From: Ancylostoma caninum
Taxonomy: Eukaryota; Nematoda; Chromadorea; Rhabditida; Ancylostomatidae
Direction of reading: 5' to 3'
DNA length: 64,000 nucleotides
Assembly: GCA_037903475.1 (NCBI GenBank)
Contig: JBAJFG010000024.1
Span: 1,116,001 to 1,180,000 of the forward strand
In this document: positions 50,401 to 62,731 of the stretch, in pieces
Layout: each line of letters opens with the position of its first letter
How positions within the stretch are numbered: the first letter of the stretch is position 1
Made by a program: the position numbers and the translations under genes
The notes under the pieces: generated by a model
What the model was told of the DNA's origin: nothing
What the model saw: only the letters and a program-made list of their open reading frames with translations
The model's database searches: none

Positions 50401-51660
50401 TGCTCGTGAACTGAACGGCATGATAGTGGTGTGCTGCAATAAGGAGTAACCATAAAAGGAAAAAATCACAGTTATGCTCAGATAATGAAAAAAGTGGTGG
50501 AAAAGATATCAAATGTGCACAAAAAAAACAGCTCACCTACGACGTATATGTCCGTAGACGCTCCCATAAGGCTTGCCGCATGCCGGGAAAACTCTTGGTA
50601 TGTCAGTTTGCCATCATACGGTTTTGAGTCAGAAAGGTAGTTCCACAGACTTTCAGCAAGGCCCTCGCTGAATACCTCCTGAAAAGAATTTCTAAAAAAA
50701 AAACAAAGAAACATCAAAGAAGTTCGTAGAAAAGAACTCAGGTGTTAAGTGAATAATGATCTCCTTTCCTCCTCCTGAAGGAATGCCCAGCATATATATA
50801 AAGTCCTTACGCGCGATTGGCGAAAAATTTTCGAGCACGCCCAGCATAGGGCGCGTGCGTGGCGCGGCCCCTCTTGTGGCAGCGGTCCACCGTCGTTTGT
50901 CAGGTTTTTGGCCCAGGTGAGAGTTTTCCTTCATTTTTTTTCTTGATTGAAGTTTATCTGAGGCCTGTGGCTGACCGATGTCGACCAGACAGCCCCGAAT
51001 GCCTCATAAAAACAATAAAAACAAGCATTTGGAGCATGCATGGGGAAAACGTGCAAAATATGAGGCATGCGGGGCCGTCCGGTCGATATCGGTCAGCCAC
51101 AGGCCTCACAGCTTCAGATAAACTTTCAGATAAGGGAAAAATGAGAGAAAAACACCCACCTGGGCCAAGAATCTGACGAACGACTGGGGATCACTGCCAC
51201 AAGAAGGCCGCGTCGCGCACGCGCCGCATGCTGGGCGCGCTCGAAAATTTTCCGCCGATTGCGCGAAAGGACTTTGCACTAGACTTAAACACGACACTAG
51301 ACACAAAGAAAATTTCGAGATAATAGGGAATGCATCGTAAATACAACTAAGTCTTTGAAAACCAATCCTGACAAAGATGGAGGGGAAAAATGAGAGAAAA
51401 AAAAAACTATCACACTCCCAATCACCAAGCTCACATGATCTTAATACAAATGTGAATAAAACAAAAAGAAAAACTAAAACTTGAAATCAAAACCATCAAG
51501 TAATGCCATAAAGTACCTTCAGCTTCCCAAAAGTTAGCGAGTTTGCAGTGGCTCCAGCCAGCTTCACGAACGCTTGCTCAACTCGTTTATCAGTCCTCGC
51601 AGAAGATGAGCTGCTGGTTGATTTCCCATTCTCTTTCGACTTCGCTTCTGCATTTCCCAT
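47466..51660 (-). CDS. eak-7: EAK-7/MEAK7 homologue (TLDc domain, N-myristoylation signal)
   Basis: Exons, minus strand: 51517-51660, 50537-50678, 50257-50360, about 50089-50167, 49700-49813, 48992-49093, 48698-48843, 48449-48632, 48302-48388 and 47466-47576; roughly 400 aa (human MEAK7 about 456). It starts MGNAEAKSK, a glycine-2 myristoylation signal; C. elegans EAK-7 is a membrane-associated regulator of DAF-16, and mammalian MEAK7 promotes mTOR signalling. The N-terminal half has [20 protein letters not shown]. The TLDc half has [59 protein letters not shown] and [14 protein letters not shown], ending in a tail that starts [12 protein letters not shown]. The exon 4-5 join is out of phase as drawn, so that border is uncertain. 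An acceptor (TTTAAAG) lies 10 nt before ATG. Three MITEs occupy introns. Confidence 0.92.
47622..48279. mobile_element. piggyBac-like non-autonomous element (TTAA target) in last intron
   Basis: Bounded by TTAACCCATTGACGA at the left and TCGCCAATGGGTTAA at the right. TTAA target duplication with CCC/GGG-starting inverted ends is the piggyBac signature. Just inside the right end is the perfect palindrome GGCTCACCGGTGAGCC, with a second near-palindrome GGCTCACGGGTGAGCC beside it. No transposase frame is present in its 658 bp. Confidence 0.85.
49243..49450. mobile_element. MITE with GCCGCTATA ends (intronic)
   Basis: Left GCCGCTATACTTCTCGAAGA and right TCCTTGAGGACTATAGCGGC are inverted, and CGTCGCCGTCG and CGACGGCGACG pair inside. 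It is located in intron 5 of the EAK-7-like gene and creates two overlapping non-genuine open frames. Confidence 0.7.
50801..51275. mobile_element. 475-bp long-hairpin MITE (intronic)
   Basis: The ends AAGTCCTT and AAGGACTT are inverted. The two arms of about 200 bp stay alignable almost to the centre: TTTTCGAGCRCGCCCAGCAT, TTTTTGGCCCAGGTG, GGCCTGTGGCTGACCGAT and complements are visible in both. It sits in intron 1 of the EAK-7-like gene, so the transcript should contain a long double-stranded hairpin. Confidence 0.85.
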
Positions 51661-52165
51661 ATTTGGATGCTTTAAACAAAAAGTTATAGAATTAAAAGAA
51701 CGCAAAACTGCCTGGCACCGAACGCGCGGACTTCTGACGAAGAGAAAGTTGTGAAGAAGTGACTGATGGGTAGATTTCCTCTCAACCTCTTGTTTACATG
51801 AATCCACCACACTTCCGAAAGACTAGGCGTTCACATTCGTGCAGTTTAAAATCAGGTGACTGTGAAACGCGTGTAACTACGTATACTGTGCCAAGTACTA
51901 CGGCAGTTTTTTCTTTCTTTTTGTGGGACCACATCAAATTTTATGATTCATTAACCATGCACAACAATACAATTTTACACTTCTAGCATGCATTCTATTT
52001 CACATTAGATTTCAAGCTCTCATCGGAAGTTATGTAAGCATAAGAAATCAAATTAATTCTCAAAAAGTAACACAGGATGGAGGTACGAGATCGAAGATGA
52101 GTGAGAACTGAAGAGAATCAAGGTGGTTGGTTAGTCGCCTGTCTTCTTGAAAACATAGAATCATT

Positions 52166-55100
52166 CTAAGAACGGTTTTCACGCGAGCTCCTGGTCCTAG
52201 TTGCTGGGCCGGCACCATTCGAATCCTTCCTCGTCCTTGCGCTCAGGCCTTGGTGACGCGCCGCCTCCTTTTCAAGTTCCATTATTCTTTTCTTCAAGTT
52301 GTAGTTTTCTACCCGCATTTTTTCTATGTAGCTGACCTTAAAATCAGTTTCTAGTCAATAATAACCCCTCCAAAAATACAATCCTGCTAGCCTTTCTTAC
52401 AAATAAATATAAAAGTAAGACCATGACTTACTTTTTGTTTGTGATTGTTATGACCTAGTAGCTCCACTAACGCTCTGTCATCTTGTGCCTTTGTGGAACG
52501 GAAGATTTCGTTCTCCTTAAACAAACCAATACCAAGCTATTCACATGAACAAATCTAGTAACATACTTTTGACACGTTCTCCAACTCCTCCTGCATATGT
52601 TGTTGCTGAGACAGAAGTTCATTATACTTTTGGAGCAATCTAAACAAGATACTTGCGGGAGAGAAGTAAACACCCCAATTAAAAACAACAAAAAAAAAAC
52701 GCACGATTCCTTCTCTGCTTGCAGTTTCATTATCTGCTCTTCCCTGCTGTCAATATCAATTGTCATGCGCCGCTCCTTGTTGGAAAATGTGCTGAATCAA
52801 AACACTTCTATGCATTGTTGATGTTATTTTTTGTTTTTGTTCTATTTATTAACCTTTTCTTTCATCTTCAAAAAAAACTCTCGGCTCACTACAAATGAAC
52901 AGTATCAAATCCTCACTCTCGCAGCTCTGCCAGCTTCTTTTCGAACGTTTCCTGAGCACTTTGTCGGAATTCCGAGAATTGCTGCTTAAAAATACATCAA
53001 ACCTAGTACAAAAAGAATTCGAAAGCAAATTTTAACGAAAACTTGTTCACGAAAAATTACCCTGGTCTTAGCATGAGCCTTCTGCTCCAGATCTACTTGA
53101 GATTGCACGTTTTTCAACTCATCGACATGCCTAAAACATGAAACTTCATTCACTAACGCCTAAAAACATAAAAATCCACTCAGCAATAAAGATGTGAACA
53201 AGATTTTCCAAAAAAAATCAACTAAAAAGCTTCAGATTCAGTAGCTTTATGGTTAGAAATGATTCGTCAATTTTCCGATCTTGACTAAATATTTAAAAAT
53301 ACGTAGCAGAATTCATTTCGTTCACTATACATGCCGGTGAAAAGCGAAGAAAAGACCATGGGTATACTATAGGAGGATACCTTTTCTTCAGCTTAGTAAC
53401 TTCTTCTTCACGCTTCTGCTCCATTTTCAAAGTCGCTTCTTCTTTCTGAGCAACTATTTCCTAGAAATAATGATAACTTGGCAGGATTAAGGGCGACTTT
53501 CGCTCAGTTCAAGATTTCATGCACTGATCCGAATACACATAGTTGGTGAACATGATGTCCAATTAGAGCCCAAATCCAGGCCCTTGCACTCATCCCCGTA
53601 ATGAAATCATATGAAGTTGCTTATTCCAATTCACCTTATAGATATCTAGCTGGCTCTGGAGTTCTGCTTCCTCGTCATTTTTTGCATGTAGAGCAGCTGT
53701 CATGTGGTTGAGTTCCTCATCCTTCGATTGTAGCTTGGCCTAGAAAGAAAGGAGATGAATTTTGTTACAGCATGAAATGTGGCGTGGCTAGTTCAAGACA
53801 GAATCAAGTAGATTCTCACTTTTGTCTTCAAATGTGCGTCTTGCTCGGCTTCTACTTCAGCTTGTAGATATTTCAGCTCTTCCTCGTATCTGTAAGGAAT
53901 CCCACCGGAATTTGATCATCTCTTTCATCCTTTGCTCTATTTGGTTTCCACCAAGCGCAAGGCACGAGATGGAGATGTTTTTCTCAGTTGATTTCCATTA
54001 ACACCCCAGAAAGGTGATTCCCTTCGAGAACACTACGTTCCATCTTGTTGATAAAACGCATATTTAACAATGAACCCAGCAGCGAAATGACCAGGACTGG
54101 GATTCATGAAACAATAACCATGCAAACCCAGGCTAGCAAACCAACTTTTGCCTTCTGCGTTTCTTAGCTCTATGTAGTCACTACGATAACCAATCACACT
54201 AGCCATCCATAGTTTGCATGGTTATCGTTTCATGAATCCCGGCCCAGGCTTCAGCGCACCTCTAAGAAGAGCAAAGCACAGAGAAGATTATCCTTATTTT
54301 GGCCCAGGATTCGCTAGGTGGTCCCATGTCAACAACTGAACGAAGGATGACTTACTTGCTTCCTATAATCTTTGCTTCGTCTTCTAGTGCCTTCTCGAGT
54401 CTGGCATTTGTTTCTTCCAGGAGGACAATGCTTCTCTGAATTTTCTATCGATTAGTATCTTCCACCACACATCGCATGTATATAAAATCGTTATAATTTA
54501 GTTAGCAGAAGCATTAGCATTATAGTATGGTACGCATTCTAAGCAGATTAGGGAGAACTCAAGTTCAGAGCCGTCGTATTTTACATTATGTGCGTAGCGG
54601 AATTTTCTTTGTATCGTACACAACGTGATTTTATTGGGAGAGGTAACACCACACTGCTCAACCTACTCTTTTCTGTATCCTAGGTCTTTCGCTTCGATTA
54701 GTTTCAAACGAAATCAATGAGTCTAGTGCTAAACAGTAGGAAACTGAGTATCTGTCTTAGCTATCATAGTGAGGTATGCGCGCTATCCGAAATTATGGAG
54801 GAAGGATTACAAGAAATTAATCTAATCAGTAGATTTCACCTTATACTGTTCCATCTCACGAGTGAGCGTTGCGATTTCCTCAGCTTTCGTCGTAAGAGCC
54901 AAATTAGCCTCGCTCAATTCTTCATTCTTCTCTTGTAGTACCACCTGTCAAAAGTCACCGTTAGCAAAATTCAGTTCTACTATCTAGTGAGATCCATTTA
55001 CAAACCGAATTTAATCTAAGCCGCTCTTCAATTTCATGGAGTTGCTCCTCAAGAACGCTTTTAGTCGAATCCTAAATGATGAGACCTCATTAAGATGGTG

Positions 55101-58100
55101 ACGAGGGGAATGATATGATGACCTACCACATCTTTCAAACAACTAATCTCGCCGAGAAGTTGCTCTTGCTCGTTTTGCATCACTAAATATAGTCGATAGA
55201 GATAAAACTACGGAAGATTAAACAAAATATTAGAAAACAAGCGAAGTGGATCGTAAAAAATACTTTGAAGGCGGTCCTCCAGATCATACTTCTCCGATCG
55301 TAGATGGTCAATTTCTTGATGAAGGCGACATTTCTAGAAATGAGTTGTTGTTCTGTTCACGGAGTTCAAATCATCGTAATAGGACAGAATTGGTGAGATG
55401 TTAAATCAAGGATTAAAATTAGGAATCAGACCTCATCATTAGCCGTTGAAATCTTCGAGCAGAGCAGTTCACTGCGATTTCTTTCATCCATAAGTCTCTC
55501 TTGAAGTTCACATTTTTCAGATTCCAGCTGAAGCACCTGCGTCTTCAGCGTCGATTCCCTAGAATGCCTGACACTCTAATTAATACAGATCCTCAGCAAG
55601 CATATCTTACACATCAAGTAGCTTCTCCTTCTCAGCTAGCCACTCCGTTGCTTGTTCTTTCTGTTTCTCGTACAGGCCCTCAATTTGTTCGTCTTTCTCA
55701 ATGAGGATTTGTGATAAGCGATTGTTATCCATCTCAAGGCGCAACAGTTCACGTTCCTCGATCATATCGTCATCTTGTTCGAGATTCTGCAAGGATTTCA
55801 AACCTCTAGGTATTGACTAAGACAATAGCAGGAAACCCATTTTGGAAAATGATCTTTTGGTCTCAATGGAGAGCAAGATTGTCAGGAAGCGCCTGCTTCA
55901 TAAATCTTACAAAACTCAACAAAGACATCTAAGATGTTATCAAAACAGCAACTAACTCCCTGGCTTTGATCAGCTTCCACCACACTATCATCAAAGAGTA
56001 CTGGTCTGAAAGCATGAGACTTGCGATTGTTCTTCGGCGTGAACATCGTTTGTCGACGTTCTTTCTTCTTCTGAGCTGCTGATTTCAAGCCATCCACCCT
56101 AGACCTGTTCTAAATGTTCAAAAATTTCAACTCCAGTGCAAAAGTTTCGGCATATGTATAGCACTTACAGGGGTAGCGCTTAGGTTGAGTCGACGAAGCG
56201 GCGATCCAAGCGTTTCGTCGTAGCCTTCCAGCACATTGCCGTACTTCTCATTCAGTGCCTTTCGAGCCGCTTCAGCGCTTTCATAGCGCGCGCGCATGTG
56301 CTCAAGCTCGCGAAGGGCCTAAACATGAGTAAAATCTTGAAAAAAGATGTAAAGCAGTTGCTGCAATACTGTAGACGTTTGGCTCCATATTTGCGAAATT
56401 AAAATCAGCTACAAAATGCCTTACGAGTGTTGTTGGAAATGGAAATACTATCTTGATTCTCAAACCGTCTGAATATTTGGCTTCTTGAGATATGATGCTT
56501 CGGTCTTATTTAAATGTAGGACATACATATATTGAGCACCAATATGAACATTTTAAGAAGAAAGTCAAAGTGCATCTTCGGAGGAAAAGCAGAAATATCA
56601 AATAGAGCCTCATAGAAAAATGAAATTCAGCTCAGAGATAGCGCAGAATAACCACTGATCCATCTTTTGGCGGGTATGCTTCTCAAACTCGAACATTCCC
56701 TCGTATTTTGCTACTCCTTGTAATCACTCTGCTAATAAAGGTGAATATGTGTTAGAAGCAGATAACGGATTGCAGGAGCAAGTATTACGTGGCAGAATAT
56801 TAGGAAGGCCGGGCAGAATAGCAGAAACCCCTATGCGTTCTAACCACCCATACAAAGGTTGTTGCTCAAAGCAGCTCGTAATACTTGTGAAAGTAAGAAA
56901 AATTCTATTCTACGAAACGCAAAATAAACGAAACCAAAACAGTTTCGACTAGAGAATAACATTTTTACGCAGCTAGTAGAAATAGTCTTCGTTTTTCTGG
57001 TCATCTCCACAGTTATATGGAAACAAATGCTTCAGTGTGTGTGGCACTTGTTTGCTTTGCTGGACCTCGGTGCCGATTTAGTGTCAGGATTAAACAACGA
57101 ATGCCGAAAACAGCACAGTTGCGACCCCACCCCCCCCCCCCACCCCCCAAACAGGATCAAAGTGACTATATTCACCTATTTTTACTCCTTTAACCATAAC
57201 CACGGATTTGCTGTTATAGAAGTTTTGAGAACATATTGCAAAGTGCGAGCACGAATCATGAGATAGTTGCCAAAGAAATAAGGAAGTAGATAATCATTGT
57301 CATCCACAATATAAGCATAGGAGAACTTCACTCTGAGTCGAAAGGAATAGATTTCGCACGTGTGCTTCCTGGATTGTGAGATACAAACTACTAACACCGA
57401 GCACATATCGATTGACCTTATTGTACGGGGTAGTTAGAATGTTGCTGAACAAATCGTCATTCTTCAAATGAAAACGGAAGGAATACCCTCAAGATTTATA
57501 AATCTTAAGCTACATTTATAGTACGTCGGAGTCCAATCCGTTCCGATAAAGAATGGTACTTTTCGATCCTCGGATAACGACGATCAATACGTATCTTTTG
57601 TTATACAACCGGATCGGACCCCGACGTACTATAAATGTAGCTTTATCAGGATATCAATCAGGTTGCGAAAAATGAGTCGGAGAGAAAAAGAGCGGCTAAA
57701 ATTTGTAACACCCAGAACTTACGTTAGACAAGTCGATCTCCAGTTGAGCTCTCGTCAGGTCTTCGAAAGTTTTGACCGATCCTATCCTATCAGACACCAT
57801 CGATGTCACTTCACGCAGAGCTTCTTCTTGTGACTGAAAATTATAAATAATCTCTTGGAAATTTTGCAATTCTTCTTGTTACACCTTGACATCTCCATTA
57901 TTGGGCCTGCTTGAGAATTGCGCAGCAAGAACATCACGTTGCAGTTGCGTTTCGACGAGTTTCTTCTCACGACTGATAGCTGTTTCTTTCCACTGTTTCA
58001 ATTCCGCCTCTACCATCTCGATTTTAGCTTCCAGTTCTAAAATTTCATTTACAATCAGTACTTTTTCATGTTTTGCTAGTAAGGTGGCGAGATGGCAGCG

Positions 58101-60964
58101 AATCAAGCTTTCACACATTTTTTACGCTGGTGTTCAAAAAAAAGGTGCATAAGCAGAAGTAATAAAGGATAAATAAAAGGATAAAGTGGTCGGCGATGCG
58201 CCACACATTCGACTTTATCAGAGCATCGTAGAGGCATTGAATGCATAAGAAGCAGTAGTAATAGAACACAAAAAATTTAACAAGGGTAATGTTACGCACC
58301 TGCACGAACTCTATCTTCAATAACTTGTAGCTCCTCTCTCAGACGATTTATTTCACTTTTGTAAGCCATCACAGTATCACCAGATAAATCTTCATTTGCA
58401 CGTACGGTGTTTTCAATTTTACGACAGGCTGACGAAAATTGCAGAGTGGAAAGCGTCTCCGTGTAATAGCTGCAGAAACATTGCTTTACATGGATCGGGA
58501 ACGACTTTGTAGAAGCACATACCTCTTATCCGGGTGCAGGTTAACGATTACTGCAGTTCTGCTGTTGCCGCCAAGCGAATCCCGCAGGATATGCGTCAGT
58601 TTGGAGTCTCGGTATGGCACATGACCATCACCACGATTAACAGAAGACAGTGTGCGGATCACACGCCCAAGAACAGTTAGTGACTGAAAATACCGGCTAC
58701 CCCTCCGCTACTGAAGATTGTATACAACGCAAAAAGATAGAAACAAATTTCTCGCACCAGATTTATGTTAATGGCCTCTTTGAATCGGTTTCCGACGGTT
58801 CGCGCCTGAGTCTGACGCTCCGATCCTGCGAGGTCAACAAGATTCAGAGTAGCGCATTTCTTGTTTACAATCGTATTTATGAGCTCCTCTGTTTTCACCT
58901 GCAAAAATATGCAATGTCATGTATACATGAAAGTGAATAGTTTGTATAAGCAAATATGACCGTAATAAATCTAATCGTAAATCTTGTGCGGTGGATCGAT
59001 CAAATCATAAATGCAGACTCGGACGGAGTTGGACGAGATAATGGCCAATTTTTGTTCGAAATCATCGACAACGTTATCGAATATAGTGACTTTCCACTGT
59101 TGCTGCTAAATCGGAGCAAACACCTGCGCTGCGGTTCTTTAATACGCCAAACACGAATGAAAATAAATGACGAATGAAAATGAATGAAAAGGTCCCGAAA
59201 ATAATGTCAATTTATTGATTTTTTTTCACTCATCTTCGTTCAGGAGTGAAAAAAAAATTTTCGAGGATCCCAGGCATGCGGAGCATCTCGCTCAAGTTGC
59301 TGACAAATTGATTTCATCGACTTTCCTTCAAATTTTATTGGTAGCTGGTAATGAAGACCACTGGGTTTGTGGTCTCGCGTGCATGCAGAATGATGAAGAG
59401 CAGTTTCTATGGATTAGCCAGCTTAAGCAACCGCACATATGTGAATTAATTATAGTAAAAAAAAACACCCAAGTAATGTCGGGTATACTCTCTAGTACTC
59501 TAGTAGAATGAGATCTGTAAAGCCACGACCTGTTGACCATTTCATTTCAGGCATGCTAAAGCAGAGTTGTGAACGAACCTCAACAATAAAAATAGCATGC
59601 GATCGCGAAGATTCACGGTTCATCGCAGTCTCTGCAGTGCGGCGAGCGTCCCAGCCGACTTCAAGTATCTGAAGACGGACCTATATCCATCAGAACGTCA
59701 ACAATGAGAGAAGACTCACCCTCATCATATCAACGCTAGAAAGTACAGAGTGTTCCGAAACACCTAGAAGTTGAACCACCTGGAAAAAGAATGGACGATC
59801 ATCTTGTCTGAAACTAAGACGAGACAAAAAGTTACCTTTGAGTCACTACGAATTGACAACTTCTGCTGCGAGTTTGCGAGCAGATCGTAAAATTCTTCAT
59901 TATAAAGTTCGACAAATTTACAGGTTACCTCGTATTTGAAATTGTCGCCTTTCTGGAAAGAAATATGTTGGAAGCTAAGAAAAAAAAAGGGGAGAGAATG
60001 GAAGAAGACAGATATCGAGTCCGGGATAACCTGATTATTGGCTGGAAATACTTTACTAATCATACTCTAGTGACGTATTTCTTTTTCTAGCTGTTTTTTG
60101 CCCAGATTGTTATAATAATTAATTTAGTAATAATTATAATATAATAATAATTAACTTTACTAATCAATTATTGAACTGCTCAATTAGTCAATCAATTTCA
60201 CCACCCATAAGATTAGAAAGCATAAGAAGGTGAACTTGCCTCTGCTGCCCTAGTGCACAGTTTGGTGAACAGGGCTTCACACGCGCGGGGAATCAGTCCG
60301 CGCTGTTCTGGGTCTAGCATGAAGTTATCGACATGGTGCGGTCCCAACATCGTATGAGTTTTACCGGATCCCGTCTGACCTGAAATGACTCACTGGTTCG
60401 AAGTTAACTCAAAATATTACCTTTAGCTCAAAATATTACCTTAACAATTAAATCAACAACTATAACGTACCGTAAGCAAATATTGTGCCGTTATATCCAT
60501 CCACGCAACCATCTATGATTCTACTAGCAAGTTCCTCGAACACTTGCTCCTAAACATAGGTAAACAGACATATAATACACTACCACGACATAGGGAACTG
60601 ATAAAGAATGGCGTACTTGCGTCACATTTTCCCCAAAAACTGCATCAAAGGCGAAATTCCGAGGATGGTTTGGATTGAAACTGAAATGTGATGGCAAACA
60701 TTCAGAGTATATAGCAAAAGCAATTGACGAAAAAATTTTGGTAAACTCGTTGCGAACTCGTAATCTGAAGGTAAGAGATGTTGTTTTAAAATCAAGAAAA
60801 GATATAGGACTTTACTGTGGGGAAAATTTGCGTAAGAACAAATGGTTAGAGTATGCGTACCATAAATTCTTGTGGTCCAACACACTTAATATCCGTTCCT
60901 GAGGGATCCTAGAAGCAGACGGCCTCACGCGCGCTGTGACTCGGATGAACTCTGACCCTGGCAT
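52166..60964 (-). CDS. klp-18: Kinesin-12 motor, KLP-18/KIF15 homologue (30 exons)
   Basis: All 30 exons chain in phase from ATG at 60964 (2 nt after a TTTTCAG acceptor) to TAG at 52166, 3216 nt, 1071 aa (C. elegans KLP-18 about 930). N-terminal motor: P-loop [10 protein letters not shown] at residues 83-92, NRESSRSH switch I near 205-212, VDLAGSERQ switch II near 239, [18 protein letters not shown] near 287 and [17 protein letters not shown]. From about residue 350 to 1030 the chain is long heptad coiled coil (for example [32 protein letters not shown]), ending in a basic tail, [10 protein letters not shown]. Kinesin-12 motors crosslink and slide microtubules; KLP-18 builds acentrosomal meiotic spindles in worms. 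The fourth exon is followed by a GC donor (GAG|GCAAGT). No catalytic residue is missing. Two MITEs sit in introns. Confidence 0.96.
54098..54240. mobile_element. MITE with GGGATTCATGAAAC ends, copy 2 (intronic)
   Basis: GGGATTCATGAAACAATAAC at the left and GTTATCGTTTCATGAATCCC at the right form long inverted ends. It is very similar to 7156-7296 and located in an intron of the kinesin gene (between exons 21 and 22). Confidence 0.85.
57505..57645. mobile_element. 140-bp TA-flanked MITE (intronic)
   Basis: TTAAGCTACATTTATAGTAC at the left and GTACTATAAATGTAGCTTTA at the right are inverted over about 35 bp, including GTCGGRGTCCRATCCG. It lies in the intron between kinesin exons 12 and 13. Confidence 0.8.
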
Positions 60965-62344
60965 CACTGAAAACAAACCTAGGTCTGCCTGAATGAAGCT
61001 GCAGGAATACTATAAAACGCTATTAGACGAAGAGAGACGAATCCTGTCATAAAATGTTCTGCATGCACATAATAAAAACACTACGTTTAAAGCTTCGAAA
61101 GGTCCAGAAACCACTGAAACTTTCGGCACAGGAGCAGAAGGCCAGAAATTGAGGGAGGAAGGAGGGGTGGACATTTGCTATGCTGAGCGCAAATCTGATG
61201 TTGCCCACTAGCAGCCTATTCTTACGGCTACTACATGCTATGCGAAGCAACGCCTCACTCTTTTCTCAAGGTTCAAGTAAAAGGGTATTGTGACACTAAA
61301 TCAAGGAGAAGGCCACATTTACTTTATTGAAAACTCCTCTTCCGTACCAGCATCCTGAGAACAAGTGGAACAATGGTGAGGAAATGTTAACTTCGGTGAA
61401 ATAGCAGCAAGACTAACGCAAACAAAGCAGCCTCGTCAGAATTTAGCCAGTTCACCAGGAACAAACAATATATGGTTCATAGCCATGACAGCGCAGAATG
61501 AATGTCACATTCCTGATCAACACACCAATTAAGCTCCTATGGCAAAGCTCTTTGGAGGAAAAATCCTCAGAAAAGGGGAAAGAAAAAGTGTTCAAAGACC
61601 TAAGGGCTCCACATAAAGTACATAGGAACACTCTCACAGTAGGTTCGAGGCATATCTACGACGTGAAGGAGTTTGCTATACGCAGCAACTAAGAAATTAA
61701 CTTCTTTCAGGTCAAGAGCCCTCCACACCCCTCTATTGTCATTTAGGTAACTTTTTGAGCAGAAAGTCATTGTCTGGGAATAACGAAAGTTGTGCTCTAA
61801 CTAACTTCCTCAGCATACTTGAGATAAGCGAATAAAATGCATTAAGGCCAAACAATTTCATGAAAAGCGCGCGAAGTGAATCAATGAAGCAATTTTCTTC
61901 CCCTGAAAATTTCGTGTTACAAGAGCTGGGACATTATGGTGTAAGAACTGCAACGATCAATCGTAGCACGGAGCTCCAAGATGAGGTACATACGAGAGGA
62001 ATAACAGAACGAGATAGAAAAATTCGCAAGACATTCTTCTGATTACACCTGCAAGCTCCGGGTGAACTCCAGGTGGAAATTGCGTTATTTGGGCGCATTT
62101 GGACCAACGTGTGGCTACCACTCAAGCTTTGGCTGCATCCGATGGCTTGCTTTCAAACTTCGGATACAACCCGGCCATTTTCGTGCCGTAATCCTCTTTC
62201 TGCAAGATTCAAGGTGGAAGAAGAGTATAGAACCCCTAACCCACTGCTGTCGGCCCACTGCGTCCCCTAAGGAAGTTGTAGAAAATGAGAATCACTCTTC
62301 ATAGCAAAGTCAACGAGAGATAACAATGATTTCCAATCTGAAAT
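60965..62344. other. Gene-free interval upstream of the kinesin gene
   Basis: No exon chain on either strand. It presumably contains the kinesin promoter and that of the small plus-strand genes, but no specific promoter motif could be identified. Short open frames (about 60-67 codons) show no similarity. Confidence 0.5.
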
Positions 62345-62524
62345 ATGGTCGATGAAGCCGGCGAGACAAACAACAAGGGTGAGACCCCGAGTACATCAAA
62401 ATTCAAGAACTTTTCATTCCCGCTTTTTCTACTGTGGATTGGAATGTACGCGATTACCATTGCGTACCATCGCAGTTACCGTAGACACGCGATAAAATTC
62501 AGCCAATTGCGTGAGGAAATTTAA
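62345..62524 (+). CDS. Putative 59-aa single-pass membrane protein
   Basis: An uninterrupted ATG-to-TAA frame. It has a hydrophilic N-terminus (MVDEAGETNNKGETPSTSKF), one hydrophobic segment FSFPLFLLWIGMYAITIAY at about residues 23-41, then a basic flank HRSYRRHAIKFSQ. The basic side after the membrane segment would favour an N-out topology. I recognise no family. It could be a genuine small ORF or the first exon of a longer gene: a GTGAGG donor-like site occurs at 62511, but the next acceptor is only 24 nt on. It precedes another small candidate by about 200 bp on the same strand. Confidence 0.4.
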   Translation: MVDEAGETNNKGETPSTSKFKNFSFPLFLLWIGMYAITIAYHRSYRRHAIKFSQLREEI

Positions 62525-62731
62525 ATCACTTCAGTGTATGGCCGTTTTCGAGTCGTTTTTTCTTTCCGAAATGGGTTACGCAAAAACTGCATCCCCTAAA
62601 GATATTGCAGAGGCCATTGGCCTGGATTTTCATGTCTGCACATCATTTTTCTTTACGTCGTTATCCCTTTTCCGCTGTCTGAGAGATGCCTATGCCGTGT
62701 TTCCCTTCAAAGCTGATCCCGTTCCAGAAGG

